From Octadecabacter dasysiphoniae (GTDB taxonomy: Bacteria > Pseudomonadota > Alphaproteobacteria > Rhodobacterales > Rhodobacteraceae), in the NCBI RefSeq assembly GCF_021532615.1, contig NZ_JAKGAQ010000002.1, forward strand, positions 310,001-374,000: a stretch of DNA of 64,000 nt. The letters are read 5' to 3'. Shown here in pieces: positions 37,628 through 47,006 of this stretch (positions are counted from its first letter, which is position 1; each line of letters starts with the position of its first letter). The notes under the pieces are model-generated. The model saw only the letters and a list, made by a program, of their open reading frames with translations, searched no databases and was not told where the DNA came from. Made by a program: the position numbers and the translations under genes.

Positions 37628-39388
37628 ATGACCGAATCCGACACCCCGAAGTACCAAGTCCTCGCGCGGAAATACCGCCCAGAGACGTTTGCCGATCTTG
37701 TTGGCCAAGACGCCATGGTGCGCACCCTGAAAAACGCGTTTGCCGCGGATCGCATCGCGCAGGCGTTCATCATGACGGGTATCCGCGGGACAGGTAAAAC
37801 CACGACCGCGCGCATTATCGCCAAGGGCATGAACTGCATCGGCGAGGATGGTCAGGGCGGCCCGACAACCGAACCCTGTGGCAAATGTGAAAACTGTGTT
37901 GCTATCATGGAAGGCCGCCACGTTGACGTCATGGAAATGGACGCCGCATCGCGCACCGGCGTTGGCGATATCCGTGAAATCATCGAGAGCGTGCATTACC
38001 GCGCTGCATCAGCCCGCTACAAAATTTACATCATCGACGAAGTTCACATGCTGTCCACAAGCGCGTTTAACGCACTGTTAAAGACGCTTGAAGAACCGCC
38101 AGAACATGTGAAATTCATCTTTGCGACGACGGAAATCCGCAAAGTGCCTGTCACGGTGCTGTCGCGCTGCCAGCGGTTTGATCTGCGCCGCATCGAACCC
38201 GAAGACCAGATTTGCCTGTTGCGCAAAATTGCCACCGCAGAGGGCGCGCAGATCACCGACGATGCACTTGCGCTAATCACCCGCGCCGCTGAAGGGTCCG
38301 CGCGCGATGCGCAATCGCTCTTGGATCAGGCGATTTCGCATGGCGCAGGTGAAACTACCGCCGAACAGGTGCGTGCGATGCTTGGCCTCGCGGATCGTGG
38401 CCGGGTTTTGGACCTGTTTGATATGATCCTGCGTGGCCAAGCGGGCGACGCATTGCATGAACTGTCCAGCCAATATGCAGACGGTGCCGACCCCATGGCG
38501 ATCCTGCGCGATCTGGCAGAAATCGCCCACTGGGTCAGCGTTATCAAAATCACGCCCGACGCCGCCGAAGACCCAACTGTAGGACCTGATGAACGTACAC
38601 GCGGCGCACAGATGGCCACCGATCTGCCCATGCGGGTGTTGTCGCGTCTGTGGCAAATGCTTCTCAAATCCCTCGAAGAAGTCGCAATGGCACCGAACGC
38701 AATGATGGCCGCCGAAATGGCTGTGATCCGCCTGACCCATGTGGCTGACCTGCCCAGCCCCGAAGAACTGGTGCGCAAACTGGATGGCGTAACGCCGCCC
38801 ACAACGGGACCGGGCGGTGGCGCACCACGCGCGGCCCCGACGACGCAAACCACCGCACAGTCCAGCACACCCGCCCCCAACCATTCCGGCACGGGCGGTA
38901 CGTCTGCAACGTCTGGCAACACGGTTTTGGCCGTCGCCACCGACGACGCGCTGGCCCATTACCCGACCTTTGATCATGTCGTTGAACTGATCCGCAAACA
39001 CCGCGATGTGAAATTGCTGGTTGATGTGGAAACTGGTGTGCGATTGGCCGCCTATCAACCCGGCCGCATCGAATTTGTGCCTGCCCCGAATGCCCCCGCT
39101 GATCTTGCGCAAAAGCTCGGCTCGCGGCTTCAGGCGTGGACGGGTAACCGTTGGGCTGTGACCATGGTGAACGAAGGCGGGGCCGAAACCATCGCCGAGG
39201 TCCGTGATCATGAGGCCAATGAACTGCGCCAAAAAGCAACGGCGCACCCCCTTGTTCAGGCCGTGATCGCGCAATTTCCGGGCGCAAAAATCACCGACAT
39301 CCGCACACCCAAAGCGCTTGAGGCAGAGGCGATGGTCGAAGCCCTGCAAGAGGTCGAAGATGAATGGGATCCGTTTGAGGACAGCTAA
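37628..39388 (+). CDS. dnaX: DNA polymerase III subunit gamma/tau
   Basis: Clamp-loader ATPase and replisome organiser. 586 residues: P-loop GIRGTGKTTTAR, zinc-binding cysteines around EPCGKCENCVAI, Walker B with IIDEVHMLS, sensor IFATTEIRK and arginine finger region VTVLSRCQRFDLR. A Pro/Thr-rich linker (about 390-430) precedes the tau domain. I saw no A-AAA-AAG slip site, so a shorter gamma form by frameshift is not evident. Heads dnaX-ybaB-recR. Confidence 0.96.
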   Translation: MTESDTPKYQVLARKYRPETFADLVGQDAMVRTLKNAFAADRIAQAFIMTGIRGTGKTTTARIIAKGMNCIGEDGQGGPTTEPCGKCENCVAIMEGRHVDVMEMDAASRTGVGDIREIIESVHYRAASARYKIYIIDEVHMLSTSAFNALLKTLEEPPEHVKFIFATTEIRKVPVTVLSRCQRFDLRRIEPEDQICLLRKIATAEGAQITDDALALITRAAEGSARDAQSLLDQAISHGAGETTAEQVRAMLGLADRGRVLDLFDMILRGQAGDALHELSSQYADGADPMAILRDLAEIAHWVSVIKITPDAAEDPTVGPDERTRGAQMATDLPMRVLSRLWQMLLKSLEEVAMAPNAMMAAEMAVIRLTHVADLPSPEELVRKLDGVTPPTTGPGGGAPRAAPTTQTTAQSSTPAPNHSGTGGTSATSGNTVLAVATDDALAHYPTFDHVVELIRKHRDVKLLVDVETGVRLAAYQPGRIEFVPAPNAPADLAQKLGSRLQAWTGNRWAVTMVNEGGAETIAEVRDHEANELRQKATAHPLVQAVIAQFPGAKITDIRTPKALEAEAMVEALQEVEDEWDPFEDS

Positions 39389-39449
39389 CTTGCGACCGCG
39401 CACGCACGCCCCTATCTAGATCGCAACACAGACACACGAGGAGAATTCG

Positions 39450-39794
39450 ATGTTCAAAGGACTTGGCGGGCTCGGCGATATGGCCGGCATGATGAAAAAA
39501 GCCCAGCAAATGCAAACAGACATGGCCGCGCTGCAAGAAGAACTGCACGCCGTCATGGTTGTGGGTGAAAGCGGTGCGGGCCTTGTAAAGGCAACCGCAT
39601 CCGCCAAGGGCGAACTTAAGGCGCTGGATATCGATCCTTCAATCTTCAACGGCGATGACAAAGAAGTCGTCGAAGATCTGATCCTTGCGGCAATCAAAGA
39701 CGCGCAAGGCAAAGCATCTGACAAAGCCCAAGAAGAAATGGCGAAACTGACCGAAGGTCTTGGTTTGCCAGCGGATATGAAGCTCCCGTTTTAA
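39450..39794 (+). CDS. ybaB: YbaB/EbfC nucleoid-associated protein
   Basis: 114 residues, DNA-binding tweezer-like dimer. It starts [20 protein letters not shown] and includes [17 protein letters not shown] and [15 protein letters not shown], all standard. Located between dnaX and recR as in most bacteria; GAGG precedes the ATG. Confidence 0.95.
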   Translation: MFKGLGGLGDMAGMMKKAQQMQTDMAALQEELHAVMVVGESGAGLVKATASAKGELKALDIDPSIFNGDDKEVVEDLILAAIKDAQGKASDKAQEEMAKLTEGLGLPADMKLPF

Positions 39795-39795
39795 G

Positions 39796-40389
39796 GTGAG
39801 CCAAGCCCCCAAAGACATCGACGCACTGATTGATCTGATGGCCCGCCTTCCGGGGCTCGGGCCGCGATCAGCGCGCCGTGCCGTGCTGCATCTGATCAAG
39901 AAACGCGGCCAGTTGTTGACCCCTTTGGCCGACGCAATGGCTGTGGTCGGACAAACCGCACGCGAATGTCTGAACTGCGGCAACATCGGTACGTCTGATA
40001 TCTGCGGCATCTGCGACAGTGAAAAACGCAACATCGGTCAGATTTGTGTCGTGGAAGACGTGGCCGATCTGTGGGCGATGGAACGCGCTGGTGTGTTCAA
40101 GGGGCGCTATCACGTCCTTGGGGGCACCCTGTCTGCGCTGGATGATATTGGCCCTGATGAATTGCGCATTCCCAAACTGCGCGACCGTATTACGACCGAA
40201 AATATCACCGAAGTGATCCTCGCGCTCGGCGCGACGATCGACGGGCAAACGACTGCCCACTACATCGCCGATGAATTGCGCGGTGTTCAGGTCACATCAT
40301 TGGCCCAAGGCGTGCCAGTGGGTGGGGAGTTGGATTATCTGGACGACGGAACAATCACCGCCGCCCTGAATGCGCGTAAAGCGCTTTGA
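39796..40389 (+). CDS. recR: Recombination mediator RecR
   Basis: With RecF and RecO it loads RecA on gapped DNA. 197 residues from a GTG that begins one base after the ybaB stop. It has the helix-hairpin-helix region [15 protein letters not shown], zinc-binding [18 protein letters not shown] and a Toprim domain ([26 protein letters not shown]). Confidence 0.96.
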   Translation: MSQAPKDIDALIDLMARLPGLGPRSARRAVLHLIKKRGQLLTPLADAMAVVGQTARECLNCGNIGTSDICGICDSEKRNIGQICVVEDVADLWAMERAGVFKGRYHVLGGTLSALDDIGPDELRIPKLRDRITTENITEVILALGATIDGQTTAHYIADELRGVQVTSLAQGVPVGGELDYLDDGTITAALNARKAL

Positions 40390-40393
40390 CACA

Positions 40394-40426
40394 AAAAGGC
40401 CCCGACGTTTCCATCGAGGCCCCTTT
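40394..40426. terminator. Bidirectional terminator between recR and trcR
   Basis: GGCCCCGACG (40398-40407) pairs with CATCGAGGCC (40412-40421) apart from two mismatches. Five A residues precede it, giving a T run for trcR on the minus strand, and TTT follows on the plus strand. Confidence 0.6.
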
Positions 40427-40442
40427 GAAACTGTCCTAATGA

Positions 40443-41189
40443 TCAGTCTTCGTCGTCATCGCCTGCATCATCAGGCAAGTTGAAGAACGTGTCTTTGTCC
40501 GGAACCGATGTGTCTTCATCGGGCTCGACATCCGTGCTCAGTGTGAATGTTTCAAGACCTTCAATCGCGGATGGAATCTTTGGCTCGGCGTCGCCACCAA
40601 GGCTCTGTTCTGTCGACACGAGCTTGCGACGCTCATCATCGCTCATGACGCCGCCCTCTTTCAGCTTTTTGGCCGCTGCCTTTTGCACGGCTGCGTCCAG
40701 TTCAACCTGTTTACATAGGCCCAAAGCAACCGGATCAATCGGTTCGATGTTATTGATGTTCCAGTGCGTGCGTTCGCGGATCGCCTGAATCGTTGGCTTC
40801 GTGGTGCCGACCAGTTTGGAAATCTGACCATCGGACAATTCGGGGTGGAATTTCACCAACCAATAGATCGACGCAGGACGATCCTGACGCTTGGACAGGG
40901 GCGTATAACGCGGGCCGCGACGCTTTTCTTCACCTGATGAACCGGGGTGGAATAACAAAACCAGCTTGTGCTTGGGGTCTGCTTCGCCCTTGTCGATTTC
41001 TTCTTGTGTCAGCTGCTTGTTCGCAATCGGGTCAAACCCTTTGACGCCTGTTGCAACGTCGCCGTCCGCGATGCCCTGAACCTCAAGCTCGTGCAGTCCG
41101 CAGAAATCCGCGATCTGCTTGAAGGTCATTGTGGTGTTGTCACACAGCCAAACTGCTGTGGCTTTGGCCATAATCGGTGTGCCGCTCAT
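40443..41189 (-). CDS. trcR: Cell-cycle transcriptional regulator TrcR (DUF1013)
   Basis: 248 residues. AKATAVWLCDNTTMTFKQIA and LHELEVQGIADGDVATGVKG match the conserved N-terminus of DUF1013 proteins. The middle has a helix-turn-helix-like stretch (SDGQISKLVGTTKPTIQAIR); the C-terminus is acidic (DDAGDDDED). Family members are conserved in alphaproteobacteria and named as a cell-cycle regulator. GGAG lies eight bases before the ATG. Confidence 0.88.
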   Translation of the reverse strand: MSGTPIMAKATAVWLCDNTTMTFKQIADFCGLHELEVQGIADGDVATGVKGFDPIANKQLTQEEIDKGEADPKHKLVLLFHPGSSGEEKRRGPRYTPLSKRQDRPASIYWLVKFHPELSDGQISKLVGTTKPTIQAIRERTHWNINNIEPIDPVALGLCKQVELDAAVQKAAAKKLKEGGVMSDDERRKLVSTEQSLGGDAEPKIPSAIEGLETFTLSTDVEPDEDTSVPDKDTFFNLPDDAGDDDED

Positions 41190-41322
41190 CTCGTCTTCTC
41201 CATATCAAATCGACATGCCTACCCTAGGCCCTTGAAGGGGCAGACCGTTTCGGGCCGGGTTCACATTGTCGGGGAACTTGAGCCGTATATAGTGGTGCAA
41301 ACCGTTTATGGAAAGACCCCAA

Positions 41323-41952
41323 ATGTTTCGCATGATCGCCCTATTACTGGTTCTGGCCACCCCTTTGCGCGCCCAACACACCGCCGGCGACTTTGATTAC
41401 TACGTTTTGGCCCTGTCGTGGTCGCCCAACTGGTGCGCGTTAGAGGGCGATTCCCGCAACTCCCCGCAATGCGATGATGATGCTGATTTCGGATGGGTCC
41501 TGCACGGACTTTGGCCACAATACGAAGACGGGTGGCCCGCCGATTGCCGCCATGGGTTTCGCAACCCATCGCGCGGGGACACATCTGCGATGGCCGACCT
41601 GTTTGGCAGTTCAGGGTCTGCGTGGCATCAGTGGAACAAACACGGGTCTTGTTCAGGCCTGTCACCGGATGATTATTACGCCTTTGCGCGGGTCGCATAT
41701 GCGCGCATCACCCGCCCCGCCGTTTTGCGCAATCTGGACCGATCCGTGACCCTGCCCGCATCCCTGATCGAAGACGCCTTCATCCGCGACAACCCATTTC
41801 TGGAACCAGATCAAATCACCATCACCTGCCGCAGTGGTCGCATCCAAGAAGCACGCATTTGCCTCACCCGTGATCTTGAACCCCGAACATGTGGGTCCGA
41901 CGTGATCCGTGATTGCAACTTGGATGACGCGCTGTTTGATCCGGTGCGGTAG
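41323..41952 (+). CDS. Ribonuclease T2 family protein, secreted
   Basis: 209 residues with a signal peptide (MFRMIALLLVLATPLRAQ), so a periplasmic or secreted RNase that degrades RNA for nutrients. CAS-1 is VLHGLWPQYED and CAS-2 is WHQWNKHGSC, giving both catalytic histidines; the Gln before Trp is allowed in the family pattern, where Glu is more usual. Cysteines match the conserved disulphides. The ATG at 41323 follows GGAAAG; a start at 41308 would put charged residues before the signal. Confidence 0.9.
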   Translation: MFRMIALLLVLATPLRAQHTAGDFDYYVLALSWSPNWCALEGDSRNSPQCDDDADFGWVLHGLWPQYEDGWPADCRHGFRNPSRGDTSAMADLFGSSGSAWHQWNKHGSCSGLSPDDYYAFARVAYARITRPAVLRNLDRSVTLPASLIEDAFIRDNPFLEPDQITITCRSGRIQEARICLTRDLEPRTCGSDVIRDCNLDDALFDPVR

Positions 41953-41955
41953 GCC

Positions 41956-42450
41956 CTAGCGTTCAAGGAAGTGATAAGATTCCAGAATCGCCGCTGTCAG
42001 CCCGTCAAAGAAATCAGGCGTTGTTACGTCGATCAAGATGCCCGCGTCGTCGGTTTCGCTATCAAGTTTGACGGCAAAAAGATGGGTTTCGGATTTTGAC
42101 AGCTCTCGATAGCTGGCGCCTGTGCCGTGTTTCAACACATTGACCGCAAGGTAAAACTGGTAAATCCGATAGGCGAGCTGAGGTTGACCTGCACCTGTCA
42201 GCAACGCGTGTAGTTTGCGTGAAAACGGTCCGCGTTTGAAATGGTGCTGCATGCGCGCTTCGAACACTGCGAAAATGTCGACCGCCAACGCCGCAAGGGC
42301 GGCTGCCTGCGTATGCATATCTGCAAGCTGCGCACCAGATGGCGCTGCGTCGTCCGCCGCTGCTCGTATTTGCTCAATTGCATCGTAATGCGTTTTCGCA
42401 CTGGCCTGCGCCACAGCGACAAGGTCCGGCACACTTTGTGAAGCTTCCAT
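41956..42450 (-). CDS. Conserved-looking protein of unknown function
   Basis: 164 residues, mainly helical in appearance, no signal peptide. A helical region (QLAYRIYQFYLAVNVLKHGT) leads to NVLKHGTGASYRELS, which looks like a conserved core, then a beta-rich end with ILIDVTTPDFFDGL. I do not recognise the family; the RxxxxH-like spacing recalls HEPN proteins but is not proof. A GGAG ribosome site and intact frame support a real gene. Convergent with the RNase T2 gene, four bases apart. Confidence 0.65.
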   Translation of the reverse strand: MEASQSVPDLVAVAQASAKTHYDAIEQIRAAADDAAPSGAQLADMHTQAAALAALAVDIFAVFEARMQHHFKRGPFSRKLHALLTGAGQPQLAYRIYQFYLAVNVLKHGTGASYRELSKSETHLFAVKLDSETDDAGILIDVTTPDFFDGLTAAILESYHFLER

Positions 42451-42537
42451 CGTTTATTCTCCATCTGTTCGTGCCCATCTACGCTACGGCACACAGAAAG
42501 ATAGGGGCGTGACGCTGAAAATATCAGCACCGACGTT

Positions 42538-43506
42538 TTAGACCTTCAGCACGATCTTCCCGATATGTGCACTGCTTTCCATTCGCGTGTGCGCCGCCGC
42601 CGCATCCGCCAGCGCGAATTGCTGATCCATCACCGGTGCAACCTGACCAGATGCCAGCAATGGCCAGACATGTTGGCGCAGCTGCTGCGCGATTTCTGCT
42701 TTCGCGAGGTCAGATTGCGGGCGCAGCGTGGACCCCGTGATTGTCAGGCGACGCATCATCATAACGGCAAAATTCAACTCGATCTTCGGGCCTTGAAGGA
42801 ACGCTATTTGCACCAGCCGCCCGTCATCAGCCAAGGCGCGCACGTTGCGGGGCAAGTAATCACCGCCCACCATATCAAGAATCAGGTTCGCGCCGCCCGC
42901 AGCCTTGATCACTTCGACGAAATCATCGTCGCGATAGTTGATCGCAACCTCTGCCCCGAGGTCCAGACAAGCCGCGCATTTGGCGTCTGATCCTGCGGTC
43001 GTGAACACCCGCGCCCCAAACGCGTTGGCCAATTGAATCGCTGTTGTGCCGATGCCCGACGATCCACCGTGAACCAAAAACCGTTCCCCCGCGTTCAACC
43101 CGCCACGCATGAACACATTGGACCAGACGGTGAAAAAGGTTTCCGGCAAACAGGCGGCTTGTTTCAATGACAGGCCATCAGGGATCGGCAGGCAGTGGGC
43201 GGCAGGGGTGCAGACCTGTTCGGCATATCCACCGCCGGGCAGCAGCGCACAAACGGTATCGCCGATCGCGATATCCGTCACACCGTCACCAATCGCAACC
43301 ACCTCGCCGGACGCCTCAAGCCCTGGCAGATCGCTTGCGCCTTTGGGCGGGTTATATAGGCCTGCGCGTTGCAGCGCGTCGGGTCGGTTCACCCCAGCAT
43401 AGGCAATCTTGATCCGAACCTCACCATGGCGTGGGTCTGGCACCGGGCGGTCCGTCACGGTCAAAACCTCGGGCCCACCTGCCTGTGCAATTTCAACAGC
43501 CTTCAT
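42538..43506 (-). CDS. NAD(P)H-quinone oxidoreductase, zinc-free MDR family
   Basis: 322 residues of the quinone oxidoreductase/PIG3 group. It starts KAVEIAQAGGPEVLTV, has GVNRPDALQRAGLYNPPKGA, LPGLEASGEVV and the NADPH loop VHGGSSGIGTTAIQLA. No catalytic-zinc cysteines, as expected. I chose the ATG at 43506 because it overlaps the upstream COQ9 stop as ATGA; another ATG sits at 43521. Pairing with COQ9 hints at quinone metabolism. Confidence 0.9.
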   Translation of the reverse strand: MKAVEIAQAGGPEVLTVTDRPVPDPRHGEVRIKIAYAGVNRPDALQRAGLYNPPKGASDLPGLEASGEVVAIGDGVTDIAIGDTVCALLPGGGYAEQVCTPAAHCLPIPDGLSLKQAACLPETFFTVWSNVFMRGGLNAGERFLVHGGSSGIGTTAIQLANAFGARVFTTAGSDAKCAACLDLGAEVAINYRDDDFVEVIKAAGGANLILDMVGGDYLPRNVRALADDGRLVQIAFLQGPKIELNFAVMMMRRLTITGSTLRPQSDLAKAEIAQQLRQHVWPLLASGQVAPVMDQQFALADAAAAHTRMESSAHIGKIVLKV

Positions 43507-44183
43507 CGCGGGGATACCCATGATCCGGGCAAATCGCTGGGTGGTTTTCCGGGCGCTTTGATCCGCGATGTGAATTGACCCAGTGCCGCCGCAAACGGCT
43601 TTGTCAGCGGGTTCTGCGCCATCGCCGCTTTGAAGGTTTCAAACTGCATGACGTTTTCGATGCGCCGATCAATGAACGCGCGGGTGGCTTGCCCGTCAAC
43701 GCTGTCATCACCTAGCCAGTACAAAACCACCGCCCCGTAAACAGCCGATAATGTTGCGCGCTTCGTGTACCAGTTCACGTCGTCCGATGTGTCGCCCAAC
43801 GCCGTCCAGATCGCATCTGCGGTGCCCCAGATCAGCTTGGATCCTTCGGGCGCCATGTGTGGCAGGGCAAACAACGCAGACCCGCGGCGCACGGCCTCTT
43901 TGTCGTTTACTGCATCAAGGCGCAATTGCACCGCATGGGCGACCTTATCGCGAAATCGCATGTCAGACAGGTCTGCGGATTTGAGCGCGTCTACCATCGC
44001 AGCGTCGCCTTGCGTATGGAACAGGATCGCCAAATCGACCGCCCCACGTGGACAAAGTGCGCGGGCGTCTTCCAACGATATACCGCCATCTTCTGCGGCA
44101 GCGCCAAAGGCATCATCCGACCAACCGTCAAAGGCCACATGGGGCAGAATCGCATCCAGCAAAGAGGGGGCAGTCACAGTCAT
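43503..44183 (-). CDS. COQ9-family ubiquinone synthesis protein
   Basis: 226 residues from the ATG at 44183, preceded by AAGGAG. Family regions include LLDAILPHVAFDGWSDDAF, a TetR-like helical N-terminus, and WYTKRATLSAVYGAVVLYWL. COQ9 binds isoprenoid lipids and presents ubiquinone precursors to COQ7-type hydroxylases. It is divergent from rpsU, a common alphaproteobacterial arrangement. Confidence 0.92.
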   Translation of the reverse strand: MTVTAPSLLDAILPHVAFDGWSDDAFGAAAEDGGISLEDARALCPRGAVDLAILFHTQGDAAMVDALKSADLSDMRFRDKVAHAVQLRLDAVNDKEAVRRGSALFALPHMAPEGSKLIWGTADAIWTALGDTSDDVNWYTKRATLSAVYGAVVLYWLGDDSVDGQATRAFIDRRIENVMQFETFKAAMAQNPLTKPFAAALGQFTSRIKAPGKPPSDLPGSWVSPR

Positions 44184-44353
44184 ATCGCGCTCCTTTTCAG
44201 GCGTTTGGCATATACTATCCGAAGTCGGGGCCAACGTGTATGCCTTGTTCCACGGTGATATCAGACTTCGGTAGACAAATTAGGGCGGCCACGCTATACG
44301 GCCAGTTCCTGCAAATCCTTGCAACTCCAGACTAGAAAGGTGGTGAAAACCAC

Positions 44354-44560
44354 ATGCAGGTTAGTGTTCGTGACAACAACGTCGATCAGGCGCTTCGCGC
44401 TCTGAAGAAAAAGCTCCAGCGTGAGGGCGTTTTTCGTGAGATGAAGCTTAAGCAAGCTTTTGAGAAACCTTCCGAAAAGAAGGCACGCGAAAAGGCCGAA
44501 GCTATCCGTCGTCAGCGTAAGCTGGCTCGGAAGAAGCTCCAGCGCGAAGGCATGATGTAA
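44354..44560 (+). CDS. rpsU: 30S ribosomal protein S21
   Basis: 68 residues, very basic. [20 protein letters not shown] and the Lys/Arg-rich C-terminus ([15 protein letters not shown]) are typical of bS21. Strong ribosome site AAAGGTGG and a strong terminator make it a single-gene unit. Confidence 0.97.
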   Translation: MQVSVRDNNVDQALRALKKKLQREGVFREMKLKQAFEKPSEKKAREKAEAIRRQRKLARKKLQREGMM

Positions 44561-44585
44561 GTCATTTCTTCACTTAGAGAATTGG

Positions 44586-44618
44586 AAAACCCCCGTACCG
44601 TAAGGCGCGGGGGTTTTT
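44586..44618 (+). terminator. Rho-independent terminator of rpsU
   Basis: AAAACCCCCG pairs with CGGGGGTTTT, followed by a T run, 26 bases after the rpsU stop. Confidence 0.92.
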
Positions 44619-44676
44619 CTTTGACGGGTATTGTCCGGGTTCAGGCGATGTCCGCCAACAAACGGTTCCATAAAAT

Positions 44677-45138
44677 TTAGACAGGCAGTGCCGTGGTCTG
44701 GCGCACGGTCCGCAAGGCAAACGAACTTTGCATGCCCTGCACACCCGGCAAACTGGCCAGATACCGGCGGTGGATACGGGCAAAATCCTCGGCGTCTTCG
44801 GCAACAACCTTGAGCAGGTAATCCGCTGATCCCGCCATCAGGTGACATTCGAGCACATCAGGGATGCGCGCCACGGATTTCTCGAATGCGTCAAGAACAT
44901 CATCGGCCTGTGCCCGCAGCGTTATTTCCACGAACACCGTCGTTTTGCGATCCACTTTTCGCGGGTTCACGAGGGCGACATACCCACTGATGAACCCGTC
45001 CTTTTCCAACCGCTGCACGCGGCGGTGGCAAGCCGAGGGGGACAAGTTTACCTTGTCGGACAGTTCCGCATTGGACAAACGCCCTTCGCGCTGGAGGGCT
45101 GTTAGAAGGCGGCGATCTGTTTCATCAAGGTCATTCAA
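44677..45138 (-). CDS. Lrp/AsnC-family transcriptional regulator
   Basis: 153 residues: helix-turn-helix (LQREGRLSNAELSDKVNLSP, then ACHRRVQRLEKDG) and a C-terminal RAM domain that binds an amino acid (VLECHLMAGSADYLLKVVAED). It begins with TTG at 45138, preceded by AGGAG nine bases upstream. Divergent from alanine dehydrogenase, so it probably controls ald in response to alanine, as AldR/Lrp proteins do elsewhere. Confidence 0.92.
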   Translation of the reverse strand: MNDLDETDRRLLTALQREGRLSNAELSDKVNLSPSACHRRVQRLEKDGFISGYVALVNPRKVDRKTTVFVEITLRAQADDVLDAFEKSVARIPDVLECHLMAGSADYLLKVVAEDAEDFARIHRRYLASLPGVQGMQSSFALRTVRQTTALPV

Positions 45139-45268
45139 CGCAAAATTCTCCTGCGATTGCGCGATTTGCGCGTCATTCTACGTGAGTACTAGCGCTAACA
45201 CGCCAAACATTGCCACCTTTTTCCACCCAAACAGCGCGAATGTCGCATCAGGAAGAGGAGACACCCCA
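45139..45268. promoter_or_regulatory. Shared control region between lrp-type gene and ald
   Basis: 130 bases between divergent genes. Two adjacent 9-base repeats, GATTGCGCG at 45155 and ATTTGCGCG at 45164, lie close to the regulator start and could be binding sites for it. The ald ribosome site GGAAGAGGAG is at 45251-45260. Confidence 0.4.
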
Positions 45269-46387
45269 ATGCACATCGGTTGCCCCAAAGAAATCAAACC
45301 CCAAGAATTCCGCGTCGGTTTGACACCAAACGCGGCCCGCGAAGCGATTGCCCACGGCCACACAGTTACCGTCCAGACCCAAGGCGGCGTCGGTGCCGGC
45401 TTTAGCGACGAAGACTATATCGACGCGGGTGCAGTGATTGCCGAAACGGCGGCTGAAATTTTTGCCACCGCAGACATGATCGTAAAGGTTAAAGAACCCC
45501 AGCCGGTTGAGCGTGCGATGCTGCGCGAAGGCCAGTTGCTGTTTACGTATCTGCACCTCGCGCCGGATCCAGAACAAACCAAAGATCTGTTGGCGTCAGG
45601 ATGCACTGCAATCGCTTACGAAACCGTAACAGACCGTAGCGGTGGCCTGCCCCTGCTTGCCCCGATGTCCGAAGTTGCGGGCCGTTTGGCGCCTCAGGTC
45701 GGCAGTTGGACGTTGCAAAAGGCCAATGGCGGGCGCGGCGTTTTGATGGGCGGCGTGCCGGGCGTTGGCCCCGCAAAGGTCGTTGTCATTGGCGGTGGTG
45801 TTGTGGGCACACATGCCGCGCGGGTTGCTGCCGGGATGGGTGCGGATGTGACGGTTCTGGATCGGTCCCTGCCCCGCATGCGGTACTTGGATGATGTGTT
45901 CAGCCGTGATTTCAAAACGATGTACGCGTCTGCCGGAAACACCATCGAAATGGTCCGCGAAGCCGATATGGTCATCGGTGCTGTCCTGATCCCCGGTGCG
46001 GCGGCGCCAAAGCTGATCAGCCGCGCACAATTGTCCGAAATGAAACCCGGTGCGGCGATTGTGGATGTGGCGATTGACCAAGGCGGATGCTTTGAAACAT
46101 CCAAGGCCACAACGCACCAAGACCCGATCTATGACGTGGACGGGATCATGCATTATTGCGTGGCCAACATGCCCGGCGCGGTTGCGCGTACGTCCACGAT
46201 TGCGCTGTCTAATGCAACGATGCCATTCATGCTGGCCCTTGCAGACAAGGGTTGGCGGCAAGCCTGTGAGGACGATGAACACTTGCTGAACGGGCTAAAT
46301 GTTCATGCTGGTCAGTTGACGTATTACGCGGTTGGCAAGGCGCTGGGGATTGACGTGTTGTCCCCGCAGCTTGCGCTGAAAGCCTAA
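45269..46387 (+). CDS. ald: Alanine dehydrogenase
   Basis: Interconverts L-alanine and pyruvate plus ammonia with NAD. 372 residues, normal. [20 protein letters not shown], the substrate-binding [11 protein letters not shown] and the NAD loop [15 protein letters not shown] are as in the family, and the C-terminus holds [18 protein letters not shown]. The frame is open far upstream but the ATG at 45269 has an excellent ribosome site. Divergently paired with an Lrp-type regulator. Confidence 0.97.
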   Translation: MHIGCPKEIKPQEFRVGLTPNAAREAIAHGHTVTVQTQGGVGAGFSDEDYIDAGAVIAETAAEIFATADMIVKVKEPQPVERAMLREGQLLFTYLHLAPDPEQTKDLLASGCTAIAYETVTDRSGGLPLLAPMSEVAGRLAPQVGSWTLQKANGGRGVLMGGVPGVGPAKVVVIGGGVVGTHAARVAAGMGADVTVLDRSLPRMRYLDDVFSRDFKTMYASAGNTIEMVREADMVIGAVLIPGAAAPKLISRAQLSEMKPGAAIVDVAIDQGGCFETSKATTHQDPIYDVDGIMHYCVANMPGAVARTSTIALSNATMPFMLALADKGWRQACEDDEHLLNGLNVHAGQLTYYAVGKALGIDVLSPQLALKA

Positions 46388-46392
46388 ACAAA

Positions 46393-46420
46393 AAAGGCCC
46401 GCCATCGCTGCCGGGCCTTT
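46393..46420. terminator. Bidirectional terminator between ald and mscL
   Basis: Perfect 9-bp stem AAAGGCCCG / CGGGCCTTT with a 10-base loop. Read for mscL it ends in seven T residues; read for ald it ends in TTTC. Confidence 0.85.
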
Positions 46421-46438
46421 CACATCGATCAACATCGA

Positions 46439-46852
46439 TTACTTCTTCAGAGCAGCCAGAATGTCTGCAAGAAGCTCTTCCTGCGTTGGGCCTGCTGGCT
46501 CAGCCGGGGCTGCTTCTGGCTCTGGGCCTTTGGCTTTGTTCACGGCCTTAACCAACAAGAACACCACAAATGCGATGATCAAGAAGTTGATGATTGCCAT
46601 GATGAAGCGACCATAGGCAAACACGGCTGCGCCCGCTTCGTCTGCGGCTGCTATTGTTGTGAATTCACCACCACCGAGGTTCGCGAACAGGCCCGCAAAA
46701 TCAAGCCCGCCCATGAAGAGGCTGATGATTGGGTTAATCAAATCAGCCACCAAGCTGCCGACAATTGCGGTGAACGCCGCACCAATGATGATACCAACGG
46801 CCATGTCCATGACATTGCCTTTTGCGATGAAGTCTTTGAATTCTTTGATCAT
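46439..46852 (-). CDS. mscL: Large-conductance mechanosensitive channel
   Basis: 137 residues. The N-terminal amphipathic helix and first membrane segment read [20 protein letters not shown] and [15 protein letters not shown]; the second segment is [20 protein letters not shown]. The C-terminal helical bundle follows an Ala/Pro/Glu linker. It releases solutes on osmotic downshift. Confidence 0.97.
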   Translation of the reverse strand: MIKEFKDFIAKGNVMDMAVGIIIGAAFTAIVGSLVADLINPIISLFMGGLDFAGLFANLGGGEFTTIAAADEAGAAVFAYGRFIMAIINFLIIAFVVFLLVKAVNKAKGPEPEAAPAEPAGPTQEELLADILAALKK

Positions 46853-47006
46853 TTTTTCTATCCCTTAGCTTATTTTATGCGCCGCGGTCTTCGCCACTTA
46901 CGCTTACGCGCACACCTTTACCCCAGTTAATGCACATTACCAAAGGGTTAAAATCCCTCCCACTTCCCCTTAGGTCTGGCAGGAGCCCATCAAAAGGATA
47001 TTTTCA

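Noticed and set aside
37628..39388. Programmed frameshift in dnaX
   Set aside because: I found no A-AAA-AAG type slip site; short A runs such as the one near 39230 are in the wrong phase and lack a following structure I can see.
41323..41952. Inactive RNase T2 because Gln replaces Glu before Trp in CAS-2
   Set aside because: The family pattern allows Glu or Gln at this position and both catalytic histidines are present.
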